A model generated the notes under the pieces. That model made no database searches. It had not been told where the DNA came from and saw nothing but the letters and a program-made list of their open reading frames with translations. Below are positions 46,533 to 55,782 of a stretch of 64,000 bases of DNA, one piece after another. Position 1 is the first letter of the stretch. Every line of letters starts with the position of its first letter. This stretch comes from Eubacteriaceae bacterium (GTDB lineage Bacteria; Bacillota; Clostridia; Lachnospirales; Lachnospiraceae), in assembly GCA_910575665.1 (NCBI GenBank), contig CAJTFB010000001.1, positions 98,402 to 162,401 of the forward strand, written 5' to 3'. A program made the translations under genes and the position numbers.

Positions 46533-48017
46533 TTATAGAATATCTTTTAGACTGTCAATCAATGCCGATGCTGTCAAGGAATAAGGGCCATAAGTGTCAG
46601 AATAGTAGTCTCCTGCCAACCCGTGTACATATACCCCTGCGGCAGCCGCATCAAACAACGACTTTCCCTGAGCTACAAAGCCCGCAATAATTCCTGTCAA
46701 CACATCTCCGCTTCCTCCGGTGCCCATTCCTGAATTACCAGAGACGTTTACATATTGCTTGAAACTGTCCCCCACGATGGTCCGGGCGTCTTTTCCCACT
46801 AGGATACAGCCGGTTTTTGCCGCGAACTCACGAACAGCCTCCCCTAAATGTTCTTTGATAAAAGATATTTCCTGATGGGATAGAACAGAAAACTCCTTGG
46901 GATGAGGAGTTAGTATCATCGAATCATGTTCCTTTAGTTCTTCCTCAGAACACAGAACAAGAGCGTCACCATCCAGGATCATCGGCTTATCACAATTTTT
47001 CAACACATAGTCAGTGATCTTTTTTGCCTTTTCCTCTCTTCCGAGCCCCGGTCCGATCACTACGGCGTCGGCAAAAGATAGAACTCGTTCCAGTGCCATA
47101 AGATCCAGCTCTCCGTCGTCCCCCTCATAGGCCTCAAACAGTGCCTCCGGACAACCTGCCAGAAGAAGGTCCCGATTTACTCTGGCGGAACAGATCATCA
47201 CCAGTCCGGCTCCGGAGGCATAGGCAGCTTTCGCGCTGAGAAGAGCGGCCCCGCTCATTTTGCTACTTCCACCAATGACGGCCACATGGCCAAAACTTCC
47301 CTTGTGCCCGTCAGGAACTCTCTCTGGCAAAATGGCTGGCAGATCTTCTGGCTCAAAATAAAAAACTGGATTTTCTACTGCCTCATAGCTAGTCCTAGGA
47401 TACCCGATATCTCCTATGATTACCTCACCAGCATACTGGCAGCCTGGATATAATACCAGCCCCAGCTTATTTACACCAAAAGTCACCGTGACATCCGCTT
47501 TTACGGCCACATTCATAACCCTTCCGTCATCTCCGTTGATACCGGAAGGAATATCGACTGCATATATTTTTTTGCCGGAAGCATTTATATCCTGTATCAC
47601 TTTTTCATACACCCCGCCGATATCTCGGCTCAATCCCACACCGAACAAACTGTCCACAAGAACCGTATAAATCGGAGAGCCTACAGCTTCCTCTGACTGA
47701 ACCGGTACGTCACAAGCTGCCGCCAGCGCCAACTGTTTTCTGGCATCTGGAGTCATTCTATCCGGATCTCCCACCAACACCACCGCGGTCCGAAACCCAT
47801 GCTGATGCAGCATACGTGCCGCTGCCAGTCCATCCCCTCCGTTGTTTCCGGAACCACACACGATCAGTATTCCGCTATCTCTGCTCTCTCGTTCCATAAG
47901 AACGGAAACAAGAGTCATTGCCGCCTTTTCCATCAGAACAAGCCCCGGAAACCCTATGATGTTTATAGCATGATCATCCAGCTGCTTTGACTGTCCGCTG
48001 GTAAATAAATATCTCAC
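46533..48017 (-). CDS. nnr: Bifunctional NAD(P)H-hydrate epimerase / ADP-dependent dehydratase
   Basis: 494 aa in two parts. The N-terminal YjeF_N epimerase (~1-215) has CGSGNNGGDGLAAAR and VDIPSGINGDDG. The C-terminal ribokinase-like dehydratase (~225-494) has GHKGSFGHVAVIGGS, VIGPGLGRE, TPHPKEF and GSGDVLTGIIAG. Together they repair damaged NAD(P)H hydrates. Its ATG overlaps the acpS stop by 4 bp, indicating coupling. Length and motif order are normal. Confidence 0.97.
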   Translation of the reverse strand: MRYLFTSGQSKQLDDHAINIIGFPGLVLMEKAAMTLVSVLMERESRDSGILIVCGSGNNGGDGLAAARMLHQHGFRTAVVLVGDPDRMTPDARKQLALAAACDVPVQSEEAVGSPIYTVLVDSLFGVGLSRDIGGVYEKVIQDINASGKKIYAVDIPSGINGDDGRVMNVAVKADVTVTFGVNKLGLVLYPGCQYAGEVIIGDIGYPRTSYEAVENPVFYFEPEDLPAILPERVPDGHKGSFGHVAVIGGSSKMSGAALLSAKAAYASGAGLVMICSARVNRDLLLAGCPEALFEAYEGDDGELDLMALERVLSFADAVVIGPGLGREEKAKKITDYVLKNCDKPMILDGDALVLCSEEELKEHDSMILTPHPKEFSVLSHQEISFIKEHLGEAVREFAAKTGCILVGKDARTIVGDSFKQYVNVSGNSGMGTGGSGDVLTGIIAGFVAQGKSLFDAAAAGVYVHGLAGDYYSDTYGPYSLTASALIDSLKDIL

Positions 48018-48415
48018 TGAACTCCCTCCTCACTGAACTCCTGGCTGCCGCCACATCCAATCACAAAGGCAGTAGCAGTATTTACCGTATTGGTGATACT
48101 AATCTTGAGTTCTTTGATCCCCAGCTGGTTGGCAATCTGGCTAGCGCCACCATACAGATTTACATAAGGTGCCCCTTTTTCGTCGCGAAGCACCTCGATC
48201 TCTGCTGGCTGACAGCCAGAAAAACCGGTGCCAAATACTTTTGACACCGCTTCCTTCCCCGCAAAATTCGATGCGGCGCGGATTTTTCTGGAATCAAACT
48301 GACGAATCTCTTCTTCTGTAAAAATCCGTTTCACAAAATGATCTCTTTCACAGGCTTTACGCACCCGGCCGATCTCGACAGAATCCACTCCAATCCCAAC
48401 AATACTTACACTCAT
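48014..48415 (-). CDS. acpS: Holo-[acyl-carrier-protein] synthase
   Basis: About 133 aa from the chosen ATG. Motifs are GIGVDSVEIGR with the Mg-binding Asp and NFAGKEAVSKVFGTG. AcpS moves phosphopantetheine from CoA to the fatty-acid ACP. A GTG 15 nt upstream also opens the frame, but the AGGGGTG sequence overlaps that GTG and better serves the ATG. It is the only phosphopantetheinyl transferase seen in the window; whether it primes the megasynthase carriers is unknown, since Sfp-type enzymes usually do that. The last residues (CGGSQEFSEEGVQ) are an unusual tail. Confidence 0.93.
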   Translation of the reverse strand: MSVSIVGIGVDSVEIGRVRKACERDHFVKRIFTEEEIRQFDSRKIRAASNFAGKEAVSKVFGTGFSGCQPAEIEVLRDEKGAPYVNLYGGASQIANQLGIKELKISITNTVNTATAFVIGCGGSQEFSEEGVQ

Positions 48416-48436
48416 ATTATTTCTATTCACCCCTGA

Positions 48437-49027
48437 TTATATTTTATTTTTATCAAATAGATTCATCACTTCTCTCCCCAAAAGGGCGTGCATCAGGGAA
48501 TACGTAGAATCGAGGCTCTCCTCCAGCTCCACTTTATATGCCACTTTCTCCTTGAGCTGTTCTCTCATGATATCGATCTCACCGCTGAGATCTGACAATT
48601 CTTCATTGCGGTTTTTCCACTCGTCATAACAGTAACGAATCCCTGTAACAAGCAAACGCTCATTGGCATTTTTGATCTCATAGGGAAGATCCATAAGCCG
48701 TTCTGATTCTGTTTCGATGCGCTCTTTGGTCTCCAGCAGAAGCTTCTGCTGTTTGTTCTTCTTTTTATCGCTGTTTTCCTCATTCATTCCAGATACAATA
48801 GCATCCATCAATTTCTTTTTTCCGGTTTTCAATCCCTTAATTGTATTTACTCGTTTGCCCTGTTCTTTTAAAAGCTCATTCAGCTCTTTTTCCAAAACCT
48901 GTATATCGGCAGGTTTTTTCCCCCCTGGAAAAAGCTTATGCCACCGCTGGTCTAACACAAGAATAGGAATCTTTTTCCCTTTTAAAAGCTCTTCAACAGG
49001 AATATTCTCCGTTGCATTCTTCTTCAT
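48437..49027 (-). CDS. Conserved hypothetical protein, coiled-coil
   Basis: 196 aa of unknown function. The start KKNATENIPVEELLKGKKIPILVLDQRWHKLF-type segment is followed by two charged helical stretches likely to form coiled coil (~50-110 and ~135-175). There is no signal peptide or membrane helix. It sits between rex and acpS in the same operon. The ATG at 49027 has GAGGTG a few bases upstream and is preferred over an ATG 12 nt earlier, which overlaps that site. Confidence 0.8.
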   Translation of the reverse strand: MKKNATENIPVEELLKGKKIPILVLDQRWHKLFPGGKKPADIQVLEKELNELLKEQGKRVNTIKGLKTGKKKLMDAIVSGMNEENSDKKKNKQQKLLLETKERIETESERLMDLPYEIKNANERLLVTGIRYCYDEWKNRNEELSDLSGEIDIMREQLKEKVAYKVELEESLDSTYSLMHALLGREVMNLFDKNKI

Positions 49028-49051
49028 ACTGCACCTCATTTCAAATAATAG

Positions 49052-49684
49052 TTACCCATTTTTTTCAGATAATTTGTAGGATAATCTCATCAAGCTCTCT
49101 GCCAGATGAACATTTTCCACCACCACATGTTCTGGAAGATTCAGATCTGTAGAGGCAAAATTCCAGAATGCCTTTACATCCAACTCCGCCAGTCTGCCGG
49201 CAATTTTAGAAGCCTGATCTTTGGGCAAGGTCAGTGCTGCAATATGTACTGGATGCTCTCTGGTAAAGGTTTCAAGGTCCTCCACTGGCATCACCTGTAT
49301 GCCATTGATTTCTTTTCCCACCACCATGGGATTGATATCGAAGATTCCCGATACGCGGAACCCTCTTTTCACAAATCCGCTGTAGTTTGCCAGTGCCTGC
49401 CCAAGATTTCCCGCACCGATAATAATCACATTATAATTGTGTTCCAGCCCCAGAATCTTTCCAATCTCATCGTGTAGAAAACTGACATTATAACCATATC
49501 CCTGTTGTCCAAACCCTCCAAAATTATTAAAATCCTGACGGATTTGGGAGGCAGTAACTTTCATCTTTTTACTCAGCTCCTGAGAAGAAATTCGGTCGAT
49601 CCCATTTTCCAGAAGTTCACTCAGGTATCTATAATACCGCGGCAGACGTTTGATCACTGCAGAAGATATTTTCTTATTTTCCAT
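49052..49684 (-). CDS. rex: Redox-sensing transcriptional repressor Rex
   Basis: 210 aa from the ATG at 49684. It has an N-terminal winged helix (ISSQELSKKMKVTASQIRQDF and the basic FNNFGGFGQQGYGY wing) and a C-terminal Rossmann domain with IIGAGNLGQALANY and FDINP. Rex represses fermentation and respiration genes and lets go when NADH is high. GGAGG is well placed for this ATG; an upstream ATG (49714) has the same RBS inside its own coding part. It is the first gene of an operon running to mazF. Confidence 0.96.
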   Translation of the reverse strand: MENKKISSAVIKRLPRYYRYLSELLENGIDRISSQELSKKMKVTASQIRQDFNNFGGFGQQGYGYNVSFLHDEIGKILGLEHNYNVIIIGAGNLGQALANYSGFVKRGFRVSGIFDINPMVVGKEINGIQVMPVEDLETFTREHPVHIAALTLPKDQASKIAGRLAELDVKAFWNFASTDLNLPEHVVVENVHLAESLMRLSYKLSEKNG

Positions 49685-49778
49685 GAATCGAGAACCTCCA
49701 TGTACTTTTATCATATTAATTATACTACATTTTTTCCGATAAAAAAAGATGTAAAAGTCAACTTTTTATGATACAATA

Positions 49779-49793
49779 GTACAATAGTTGTAC
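49779..49793. promoter_or_regulatory. Palindrome in the rex / ABC-F divergent spacer
   Basis: GTACAA-TAG-TTGTAC is a perfect 6-bp inverted repeat 29 bp before the ABC-F start codon, just after a TACAAT that could be its -10 box. It may be an operator. It does not match the Rex consensus (TTGTGAA...TTCACAA) well. Confidence 0.35.
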
Positions 49794-49821
49794 GAAACAG
49801 AGTTACCATATGGAGGAAAAT

Positions 49822-51765
49822 ATGTTACTTGCTTGCAGTCATGTAGATAAAAAATTTAATGATGTTCCCCTTTTTTCAGATGTCACATTTCACATCAATG
49901 AAATGGAACGGGTTGCCTTAGTGGGGAGTAATGGTGCCGGAAAAACAACTCTTCTTCGCATAATTGCAGGGGAACTCACTGCCGATTCCGGAGAAATCAC
50001 CACTGCGAAGGATAAAACCATCGGTTATCTTCCTCAGCAGCTGGGATATCACTCAGAAAACAGCATATATGAGGAACTTCTCGAAGTAAAATCAGAGATC
50101 GTGGAGCTGGACCATAGCATACGAAATATGGAAAAACAAATGCAGCATGTCTCTGGCAAGGAGCTGGAGTCTCTTCTGGAAAAATATCATCGTTTGCAGA
50201 CAGAATTTGAGGCAAAAGAAGGCTATACCTGCAAAAGTCAGATCATGGGGATCATCAACGGTCTTGGCTTTGGCGGCAAGGATATGGATCAGTGTATCAA
50301 TACGCTTTCCGGAGGACAGAGAACCAGAGTGGCGCTGGGAAAATTACTTCTGCTTGAGCCAGATCTCCTGATCCTGGACGAGCCTACCAACCACTTAGAT
50401 CTGCCTTCCATCCAATGGCTGGAAAACTATTTGTCCAATTATAAAGGCGGTGTCTTGATCGTATCCCATGACCGGTATTTTTTGGATCGCATCGCAGAAA
50501 AAGTCGTGGAGATTGAACATGGTAAAGCGATTTCTTTTACTGGAAATTACAGCGCCTATGCCGAAAAGAAGGAGCAGCTGCGCCATATCCAGCTCAAAGA
50601 ATATGAAAATTATATAAGAAATGTCAAACATCAGGAGGAAGTGATCGAGAAACTTCGTTCTTTTAACCGGGAAAAGTCGATAAAACGGGCAGAAAGCCGT
50701 GAGAAAATGCTAGAAAAAATGACGCCTGTAGAGAAACCAGTGGAAGCTCAAAAAACCATGCATTTTGAACTTACTCCGGAAAAAACCAGTGGAAACGACG
50801 TCTTATATGTGGATGATTTTTCAAAATCCTTTGGAGAAAAACATCTTTTTGAGCATATTTCTTTTGACATCCACCGGGGAGAACGAGCTGCAATCATTGG
50901 AAAAAATGGTACGGGAAAAACGACGCTTTTAAAAATACTCTGTGAATTGGAAGCAGCCGACAGCGGCATTGCTAAACTGGGAACCAATGTAGAGATCGGT
51001 TATTATGACCAAGAACATAACGTGCTGCACGATGATAAAACCATTTTTGACGAGATTCACGACGATTATCCGGATCTGAACAACACCAGAATCCGTAACG
51101 TTCTGGCTGCCTTTTTGTTTACCGGAGATGATGTGTACAAAAAGATCTCCCTGCTCAGCGGCGGAGAAAAAGGAAGGGTTTCCCTGGCAAAACTGATGCT
51201 GTCCAAGGCCAACTTTCTTTTGCTGGATGAGCCTACCAATCATCTCGATATCGAGTCCAAGGAAATTCTTGAGGAAGCTCTGAACCAGTACACGGGAACG
51301 GTACTCTATGTATCCCATGACCGGTATTTTATCAACAAAACGGCGACCCGGATCATGGAACTCACAGAACATAAACTACTCTCCTATCAGGGAAATTATT
51401 CCTATTATTTGGAGAAAAAAGAGACGATGGAAAAGATCTATCTCGATGCTGTGGATCCCTCTTCCCCGGAACAAAAAACCGAGTCCGAAGCAAAAATAAA
51501 CTGGAAGGAACAAAAAGAGCGAGAGGCATATCGGCGCAAGATCGAAAATAACTATAAAAATGCAGAAAATAAGATCCAGGATCTGGAAGAACAGATTGAA
51601 AAAGTAGATGAAGAAACGGCGCTTCCAGAATATGCCTCCGATGTGGCAAAATTAACGGAACTTACGAGAAAAAAAGATGCTTTGGAGGCGGAGTTGAATA
51701 CCGCTCTGACAGAATGGGAGACCTATGCGGAAGAACTGGAAGCTCTGAAAATTGAGATGGAATAA
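49822..51765 (+). CDS. ABC-F family ATPase (Uup/YdiF-like)
   Basis: 647 aa, two ABC ATPase domains without membrane parts: GSNGAGKTT / LSGGQRTRV / LDEPTNHLD and GKNGTGKTT / LSGGEKGRV / LDEPTNHLD, linked by the charged hinge REKSIKRAESREKMLEKM. A C-terminal coiled-coil tail (~560-647) is typical of the Uup/YdiF branch. ABC-F proteins act on the ribosome in translation or antibiotic protection; this tail-bearing type is usually housekeeping. It is the only long plus-strand gene here, divergent from rex. The ATG at 49822 has GGAGGAAAAT before it and is preferred over the ATG at 49810, which contains that site. Confidence 0.93.
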   Translation: MLLACSHVDKKFNDVPLFSDVTFHINEMERVALVGSNGAGKTTLLRIIAGELTADSGEITTAKDKTIGYLPQQLGYHSENSIYEELLEVKSEIVELDHSIRNMEKQMQHVSGKELESLLEKYHRLQTEFEAKEGYTCKSQIMGIINGLGFGGKDMDQCINTLSGGQRTRVALGKLLLLEPDLLILDEPTNHLDLPSIQWLENYLSNYKGGVLIVSHDRYFLDRIAEKVVEIEHGKAISFTGNYSAYAEKKEQLRHIQLKEYENYIRNVKHQEEVIEKLRSFNREKSIKRAESREKMLEKMTPVEKPVEAQKTMHFELTPEKTSGNDVLYVDDFSKSFGEKHLFEHISFDIHRGERAAIIGKNGTGKTTLLKILCELEAADSGIAKLGTNVEIGYYDQEHNVLHDDKTIFDEIHDDYPDLNNTRIRNVLAAFLFTGDDVYKKISLLSGGEKGRVSLAKLMLSKANFLLLDEPTNHLDIESKEILEEALNQYTGTVLYVSHDRYFINKTATRIMELTEHKLLSYQGNYSYYLEKKETMEKIYLDAVDPSSPEQKTESEAKINWKEQKEREAYRRKIENNYKNAENKIQDLEEQIEKVDEETALPEYASDVAKLTELTRKKDALEAELNTALTEWETYAEELEALKIEME

Positions 51766-51796
51766 AAGACGGGAAAAACGCTTTGCCTTGTATTCA

Positions 51797-51828
51797 AAAT
51801 CTGCCAGCCCTTTGGGACTGGCAGATTT
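51797..51828 (+). terminator. Strong hairpin after the ABC-F gene
   Basis: AAATCTGCCAG and CTGGCAGATTT form a perfect 11-bp stem with a 10-nt loop, 31 bp after the stop codon. The T-run on the plus side is short. Confidence 0.7.
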
Positions 51829-51904
51829 CGGATTAATGTATTTTACTTACGCATAATATTTAGTACAGCGTATTGCGTATTACATCTGGCATATCAATTC
51901 TCAG

Positions 51905-52708
51905 TTACAGATACCAATTCCAGGCGCTCATAGGATTCTGGAACATATTATATACCCCGGTTCTTCCATAAGTGGTGCTTGTGGATGCCTCTCTTACTGC
52001 CGCCTGACCAATACTCTGGGAACGACTTGAAGTCAGTGCCGCAAAGGACGTATTTCCATTAAATATCCGCTTCAATGTGTCAATGTTAGCACTTTTCAGT
52101 TTGTCGGTATCCAGAGAAAGCGTGTTATCTTTTCCAATTGTAATCCCGGCCTGTGCCAGACTTTTCTCATAAATCGCCGTTTGTCTAACCATATACTGGG
52201 TATTTCTCTTCACGTTGGTACTGGAAGATTCACTGCCTGCCTTCACTGCCGCATTATAATCTGAAACGAAATTTTTGACGGCATTTGTTATGGCATCCAT
52301 ATCATAGCCACGCGTGGTCGTCTGCACTCCAGTCTCTGCATCCTTTGTGGTGGTAACTACTTCATTAAAAAGGGAGTTGGTTCCTTTTGTCGTCAAAGCA
52401 GCTGCAGATTTTGACAGATCGTCGGTCTCTTCTTTTACTTTATTCAATGCCTTTCCTGTATAGGAATAGAACGAAGAAGCCTTCCACAGATCCTGATAAA
52501 CAGAATTTGTCTTTGTATCTGTACTGATGTTACCGCCCTGGGAAACCTTTTGACTTTCTCTTGTCTTCGCATAATAAGACGTAAGAAGCTTTTTATAACT
52601 GCCACTGCGAATACTGGAATAATCCCCCAGCGATCCGTAAAAACTGCTTCCAAAACCACCGCCAAACATACTACGATACATTCCGTAATTTCCAAAATTT
52701 ATATTCAT
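51905..52708 (-). CDS. Hypothetical protein with FliD-like C-terminal segment
   Basis: 267 aa. The N-terminus is rich in Gly, Tyr and Ser (FGNYGMYRSMFGGGFGSSFYG); the middle is Thr/Lys-rich. Near residues 190-225 is ITIGKDNTLSLDTDKL, similar to the end of flagellar cap protein FliD. No signal peptide or flagellar genes are nearby, so a flagellar role cannot be claimed. The second ATG (52708) is 7 nt after AGGAGG, while the first is too close. A ~170-bp repeat lies just upstream. The function is unknown. Confidence 0.65.
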   Translation of the reverse strand: MNINFGNYGMYRSMFGGGFGSSFYGSLGDYSSIRSGSYKKLLTSYYAKTRESQKVSQGGNISTDTKTNSVYQDLWKASSFYSYTGKALNKVKEETDDLSKSAAALTTKGTNSLFNEVVTTTKDAETGVQTTTRGYDMDAITNAVKNFVSDYNAAVKAGSESSSTNVKRNTQYMVRQTAIYEKSLAQAGITIGKDNTLSLDTDKLKSANIDTLKRIFNGNTSFAALTSSRSQSIGQAAVREASTSTTYGRTGVYNMFQNPMSAWNWYL

Positions 52709-52761
52709 ATCCATTCCTCCTTTTATATGATGTTGGGGGTAAAAATATTTTGACCCTAGCA

Positions 52762-52930
52762 GATGCTACGGATTGCTTCGTTGTTTCACAACTCCCGCAA
52801 TCCTTCAAATATTCGAAATTCACTGATTTACTACGTAAATCGCTCCTTTCTCATATTTGGCGGTTCCCAAGTTCAAATGCCTTATCATGCAAGCATGAAC
52901 GGCATTTTGACCTTTTGACCCTAGTATCAT
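52762..52930. repeat. Intergenic repeat, copy 1 (~170 bp)
   Basis: This copy matches 53833-54003 over its whole length with scattered changes. Both run from GATG..CTACG to TTTTGACCCTAG followed by AT-rich CAT repeats. Inside, AAATGCC...GGCATTT with inner TCATGC/GCATGA makes a hairpin. It fills the gap between two minus-strand genes. A stray end copy TGACCCTAG also lies at 52751-52759. Confidence 0.85.
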
Positions 52931-53791
52931 TTATATGTTGCTGTCCACTTTCACACCTTTTAAATCCTCCTGAATCAGCTTCAATTCATCCAGGATTTCA
53001 TCGATCTCTTTTTTTATCTGGGGATCCGGATCATTATAAGAATTCAGTGTCTCGATGTTTTCTTTATTCTGTGTATCTTCCAGCTTCTCTTCTCTCTCTT
53101 CCTTCTTCTCTAAGCGCTCTTCTTCCTCTTCTTTCTTCTCGGCAAGTTTTTCTGCCTTTTCTTTTGCTTCCTCCATTTTTTCCTCGATATGCTTTTTGCC
53201 TTCATTTATGAGCTCACCGTAAATTGCCTTGTTAGCGGCTTCCAGGATCTCTTCCGATTGTTTCTCAGCCTCTACCATCGGATTCGATTTGAGCTGCTCA
53301 ATTTTCATATCACCAATGCAGCTGCTGAGCGCTTTGAGGGCGCCGTTATTTTGCTCAATATATCTACTGTTCAGGTTCTCTCTCTCCTCCAGCTCCTGAA
53401 GCCGCTGCTGGTATTCCTCGGGATATTCCGTGCTGTCTTCCGTCACTCCATATCGTTCCATAAGTTCTTGCTTTTCCCCACGAATCTGTTCCAGCTCCTT
53501 ATGGTATCCCACATTGGCATCTTTTAATTCCTGCATTTGAGCAGACACATCATCCATGCCCTGGTCAATCTTCTTTTCTGAATCAAAAGTATCCATAAGA
53601 ACTTTCATAGCCTGCTTCTGTGCCTGTTTCTTTTTGATCGTAATACTGTCAGGACGCACCCCGATATTTCCCGCGAATACCGTTGATCTCCTGTTGTTAT
53701 CCTCTTTTTCAGCCTGGCGTCTTGCCGCTGCATTTTCATTGGTCACAAACAAACTTTTTACTGCTTTTCCTGTATGTATTGTGAATGACAT
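52931..53791 (-). CDS. Hypothetical coiled-coil protein
   Basis: About 286 aa of unknown function. After a short N-terminus (SFTIHTGKAVKSLFVTNEN) the protein is highly charged, with long Glu/Lys helices at ~60-130 and ~190-255, the latter almost only E, K, R and A, a strong coiled-coil signal. There is no signal peptide or membrane helix. A GTG 12 nt upstream also opens the frame; the start is uncertain. It is flanked on both sides by the two copies of the intergenic repeat and lies next to the other unknown gene, so the two may work together. Confidence 0.7.
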   Translation of the reverse strand: MSFTIHTGKAVKSLFVTNENAAARRQAEKEDNNRRSTVFAGNIGVRPDSITIKKKQAQKQAMKVLMDTFDSEKKIDQGMDDVSAQMQELKDANVGYHKELEQIRGEKQELMERYGVTEDSTEYPEEYQQRLQELEERENLNSRYIEQNNGALKALSSCIGDMKIEQLKSNPMVEAEKQSEEILEAANKAIYGELINEGKKHIEEKMEEAKEKAEKLAEKKEEEEERLEKKEEREEKLEDTQNKENIETLNSYNDPDPQIKKEIDEILDELKLIQEDLKGVKVDSNI

Positions 53792-53832
53792 AATGATCAC
53801 CAATCCTTTCCTTTGATATTATCATAAATTAT

Positions 53833-54003
53833 GATGTTGCTACGAATTGCTCCGTTGTTTCACAACTCCCGCAATTCTCAAACATTCGAAATCCGCTGAT
53901 TTACCATGTAAATCGCTCCTTTCTCATGTTTGGCAGGTCCCAAGTTCAAATGCCTTATCATGCAAGCATGAACGGCATTTTGACCTTTTGACCCTAGCAT
54001 CAT
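53833..54003. repeat. Intergenic repeat, copy 2 (~170 bp)
   Basis: Second copy of the element at 52762-52930, with the same hairpin and ends. It begins right after the stop codon of the BlaR1-like gene (minus strand, stop at 54005-54003) and reaches to about 40 bp before the next gene. Confidence 0.85.
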
Positions 54004-55331
54004 TACATGTATCTGTAAACCCAGTCTCTCAAAACATCCGTCCAGTGCAGTTTGTTATAGCTGATATGGACTATAGACTGTTCTGTTCCATAGGGTTGAT
54101 ATTGTACGATACCGCCACCGCCGCCAATACCAGGCTGCTTCATATAGCCTCCATAGTAGATCCAGAAACTATCATCTTTATCATACTCTATATCGGTTTT
54201 TGCTAATAATTTCTTCACTTTGTCATTTTGTACCTGAATTCCATCCCCTGTCATTTGTACTGCCGCGTTAAATTCCGGATCATCCATAAATATAACCTGC
54301 TTTGCATCATAGCTGTACAGGGAAAAATCATAAAAAGGGGTGTAAACCGGATAAGAAAACCGATTTACCAGAACAAACAGCAACAGGATAATTCCACCGA
54401 ATGCTGCTCGCAAAACGACTGACACCGTTCCTTCCTCATATCCAGCTATCATCTGAATCCGCTTTTTCATTACCTTGAAAGAACGCCTAGCAGCCAATGC
54501 AGGCATCGCCTTGATCCCTTCCGTCTTTTCCTGGTTCCCATCAATACAATCCAACGATCGTATCAGAAGCATACCATAAACATCTGGAGAAATTTCTCCT
54601 GAGTGGATCGTATCATGGTCACACAAAAGTTCCAGGTCATCTTTCATCCATCTGCTGCACAGATGGATCAGCGGATTCATAAACCATATGATCCGGAAAC
54701 AGTCAAATACAAAATATAAGATCAGATGTCCGTGACGAATATGATTGTACTCATGTTGCAAAATTCCTTCTATCTCCACCTCACTAAACTGGCGAATCAT
54801 CTCTTCAGGAAGCACAATAACCGGTCGGAAGATCCCCATAGAAAAGGGAGTAGTCAGTGATGGGTTCCGTCGGATCGTAACGGTTTTCAATAACTTAGGG
54901 GGAATCTGTAAACTGTCCTCCGGCATAAATACTGGGAGCTTTCTTACTCTTCGTGTCAATCGGATCTTCCTTATTAGGAACCAGAGTGCTATCCCTGTCA
55001 TCCCTGCAAAATAAAGCCATCCCCACAGAGGAGTTCCTATAATATTTTCATACAGAAATACATAAATGTATACCCTCCACCGGAAAGACTGCTGGGAAAT
55101 TTTCAGCATCCCCATAAAAGGCACCGGGATCAAAAGCGCCCAAAGATAAGCTTTCATATATAGTCTGGTTCTGCTGGCTTTTCCCTTCTTTTTCCCATCC
55201 AGAATCCTGCGAAGAAGCAGGATCAGAAATATTGCGATAATAGAAACCAGCAGGGTCCGCCCAGATTTTAATGTGATGTAACGGACAACATAATCCACAC
55301 TTTTCACCACATTAACTAAAGAAGCTGCCAT
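54003..55331 (-). CDS. BlaR1/M56-type membrane metalloprotease
   Basis: 442 aa. It has four or more membrane helices (~25-45, ~60-80, ~100-120 and ~310-330) and a cytoplasmic zinc-protease motif HEYNH at ~193-197 followed by a late ELLCDHD segment. M56 proteins sense cell-wall stress and cut a BlaI-type repressor. The C-terminal ~110 residues outside the last helix are not a penicillin-binding domain, so the signal is not a beta-lactam bound as in BlaR1. Its partner repressor is encoded 20 bp upstream. Confidence 0.88.
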   Translation of the reverse strand: MAASLVNVVKSVDYVVRYITLKSGRTLLVSIIAIFLILLLRRILDGKKKGKASRTRLYMKAYLWALLIPVPFMGMLKISQQSFRWRVYIYVFLYENIIGTPLWGWLYFAGMTGIALWFLIRKIRLTRRVRKLPVFMPEDSLQIPPKLLKTVTIRRNPSLTTPFSMGIFRPVIVLPEEMIRQFSEVEIEGILQHEYNHIRHGHLILYFVFDCFRIIWFMNPLIHLCSRWMKDDLELLCDHDTIHSGEISPDVYGMLLIRSLDCIDGNQEKTEGIKAMPALAARRSFKVMKKRIQMIAGYEEGTVSVVLRAAFGGIILLLFVLVNRFSYPVYTPFYDFSLYSYDAKQVIFMDDPEFNAAVQMTGDGIQVQNDKVKKLLAKTDIEYDKDDSFWIYYGGYMKQPGIGGGGGIVQYQPYGTEQSIVHISYNKLHWTDVLRDWVYRYM

Positions 55332-55351
55332 GATTGTTCTTCACTCCTCTG

Positions 55352-55744
55352 CTATCTGTCCTTTGACTGTCCCTCTTTGAGTATCTGTATCAATTCATTC
55401 CGTTCTTCCTGGGAAAGATGTTCATGTCGTACCAGCGTTGCCACCATTCCCATCGGATTTCCACCAAAGTAGCTGTTTAGAAACTGCTCGCTTTTTTCCG
55501 CCAGACAGGTCTCCTTACTTTTCACCGGAAAATAATGATAGATCCTGGAATCTTTCGCATCCACCTGATAATCAATAATTCCTTTTTTCAAAAGCCGGTT
55601 GATCAATACCCGTATCGTCTTAGGGCTGACATCCTTGATCCCCTTCAGCTTTTGAATGATCTCCGCGGCAGTCAGATTTGTATCCTGATTCCACAAAATC
55701 TCCATAATGATCCATTCGTTTTCGCTCGGTGTTTTTTCCGCCAT
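55352..55744 (-). CDS. BlaI/MecI family transcriptional repressor
   Basis: 130 aa, the usual length. It has a winged-helix domain (PSENEWIIMEILWNQ, LTAAEIIQKLK, KTIRVLINRLLKKGII) and a C-terminal dimer region (QFLNSYFGGNPMGMVATLV). The partner M56 protease gene follows directly. AGGAGG lies 6 nt before the ATG at 55744, so the longer frame from 55780 is not needed. It probably represses its own operon through the palindrome just upstream. Confidence 0.92.
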   Translation of the reverse strand: MAEKTPSENEWIIMEILWNQDTNLTAAEIIQKLKGIKDVSPKTIRVLINRLLKKGIIDYQVDAKDSRIYHYFPVKSKETCLAEKSEQFLNSYFGGNPMGMVATLVRHEHLSQEERNELIQILKEGQSKDR

Positions 55745-55782
55745 ACGTTCCTCCTGTTGAACATAATTCTCCTCATTCACTT

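Noticed and set aside
52750..53211. Plus-strand frame of 153 codons across the repeat and the coiled-coil gene
   Set aside because: It is the complement of Glu/Lys-rich codons of the minus-strand gene and of the repeat; the Leu/Ser-rich product is an artefact.
52762..54003. CRISPR array
   Set aside because: Only two ~170-bp units separated by a whole gene; no short repeats with even spacers and no cas genes.
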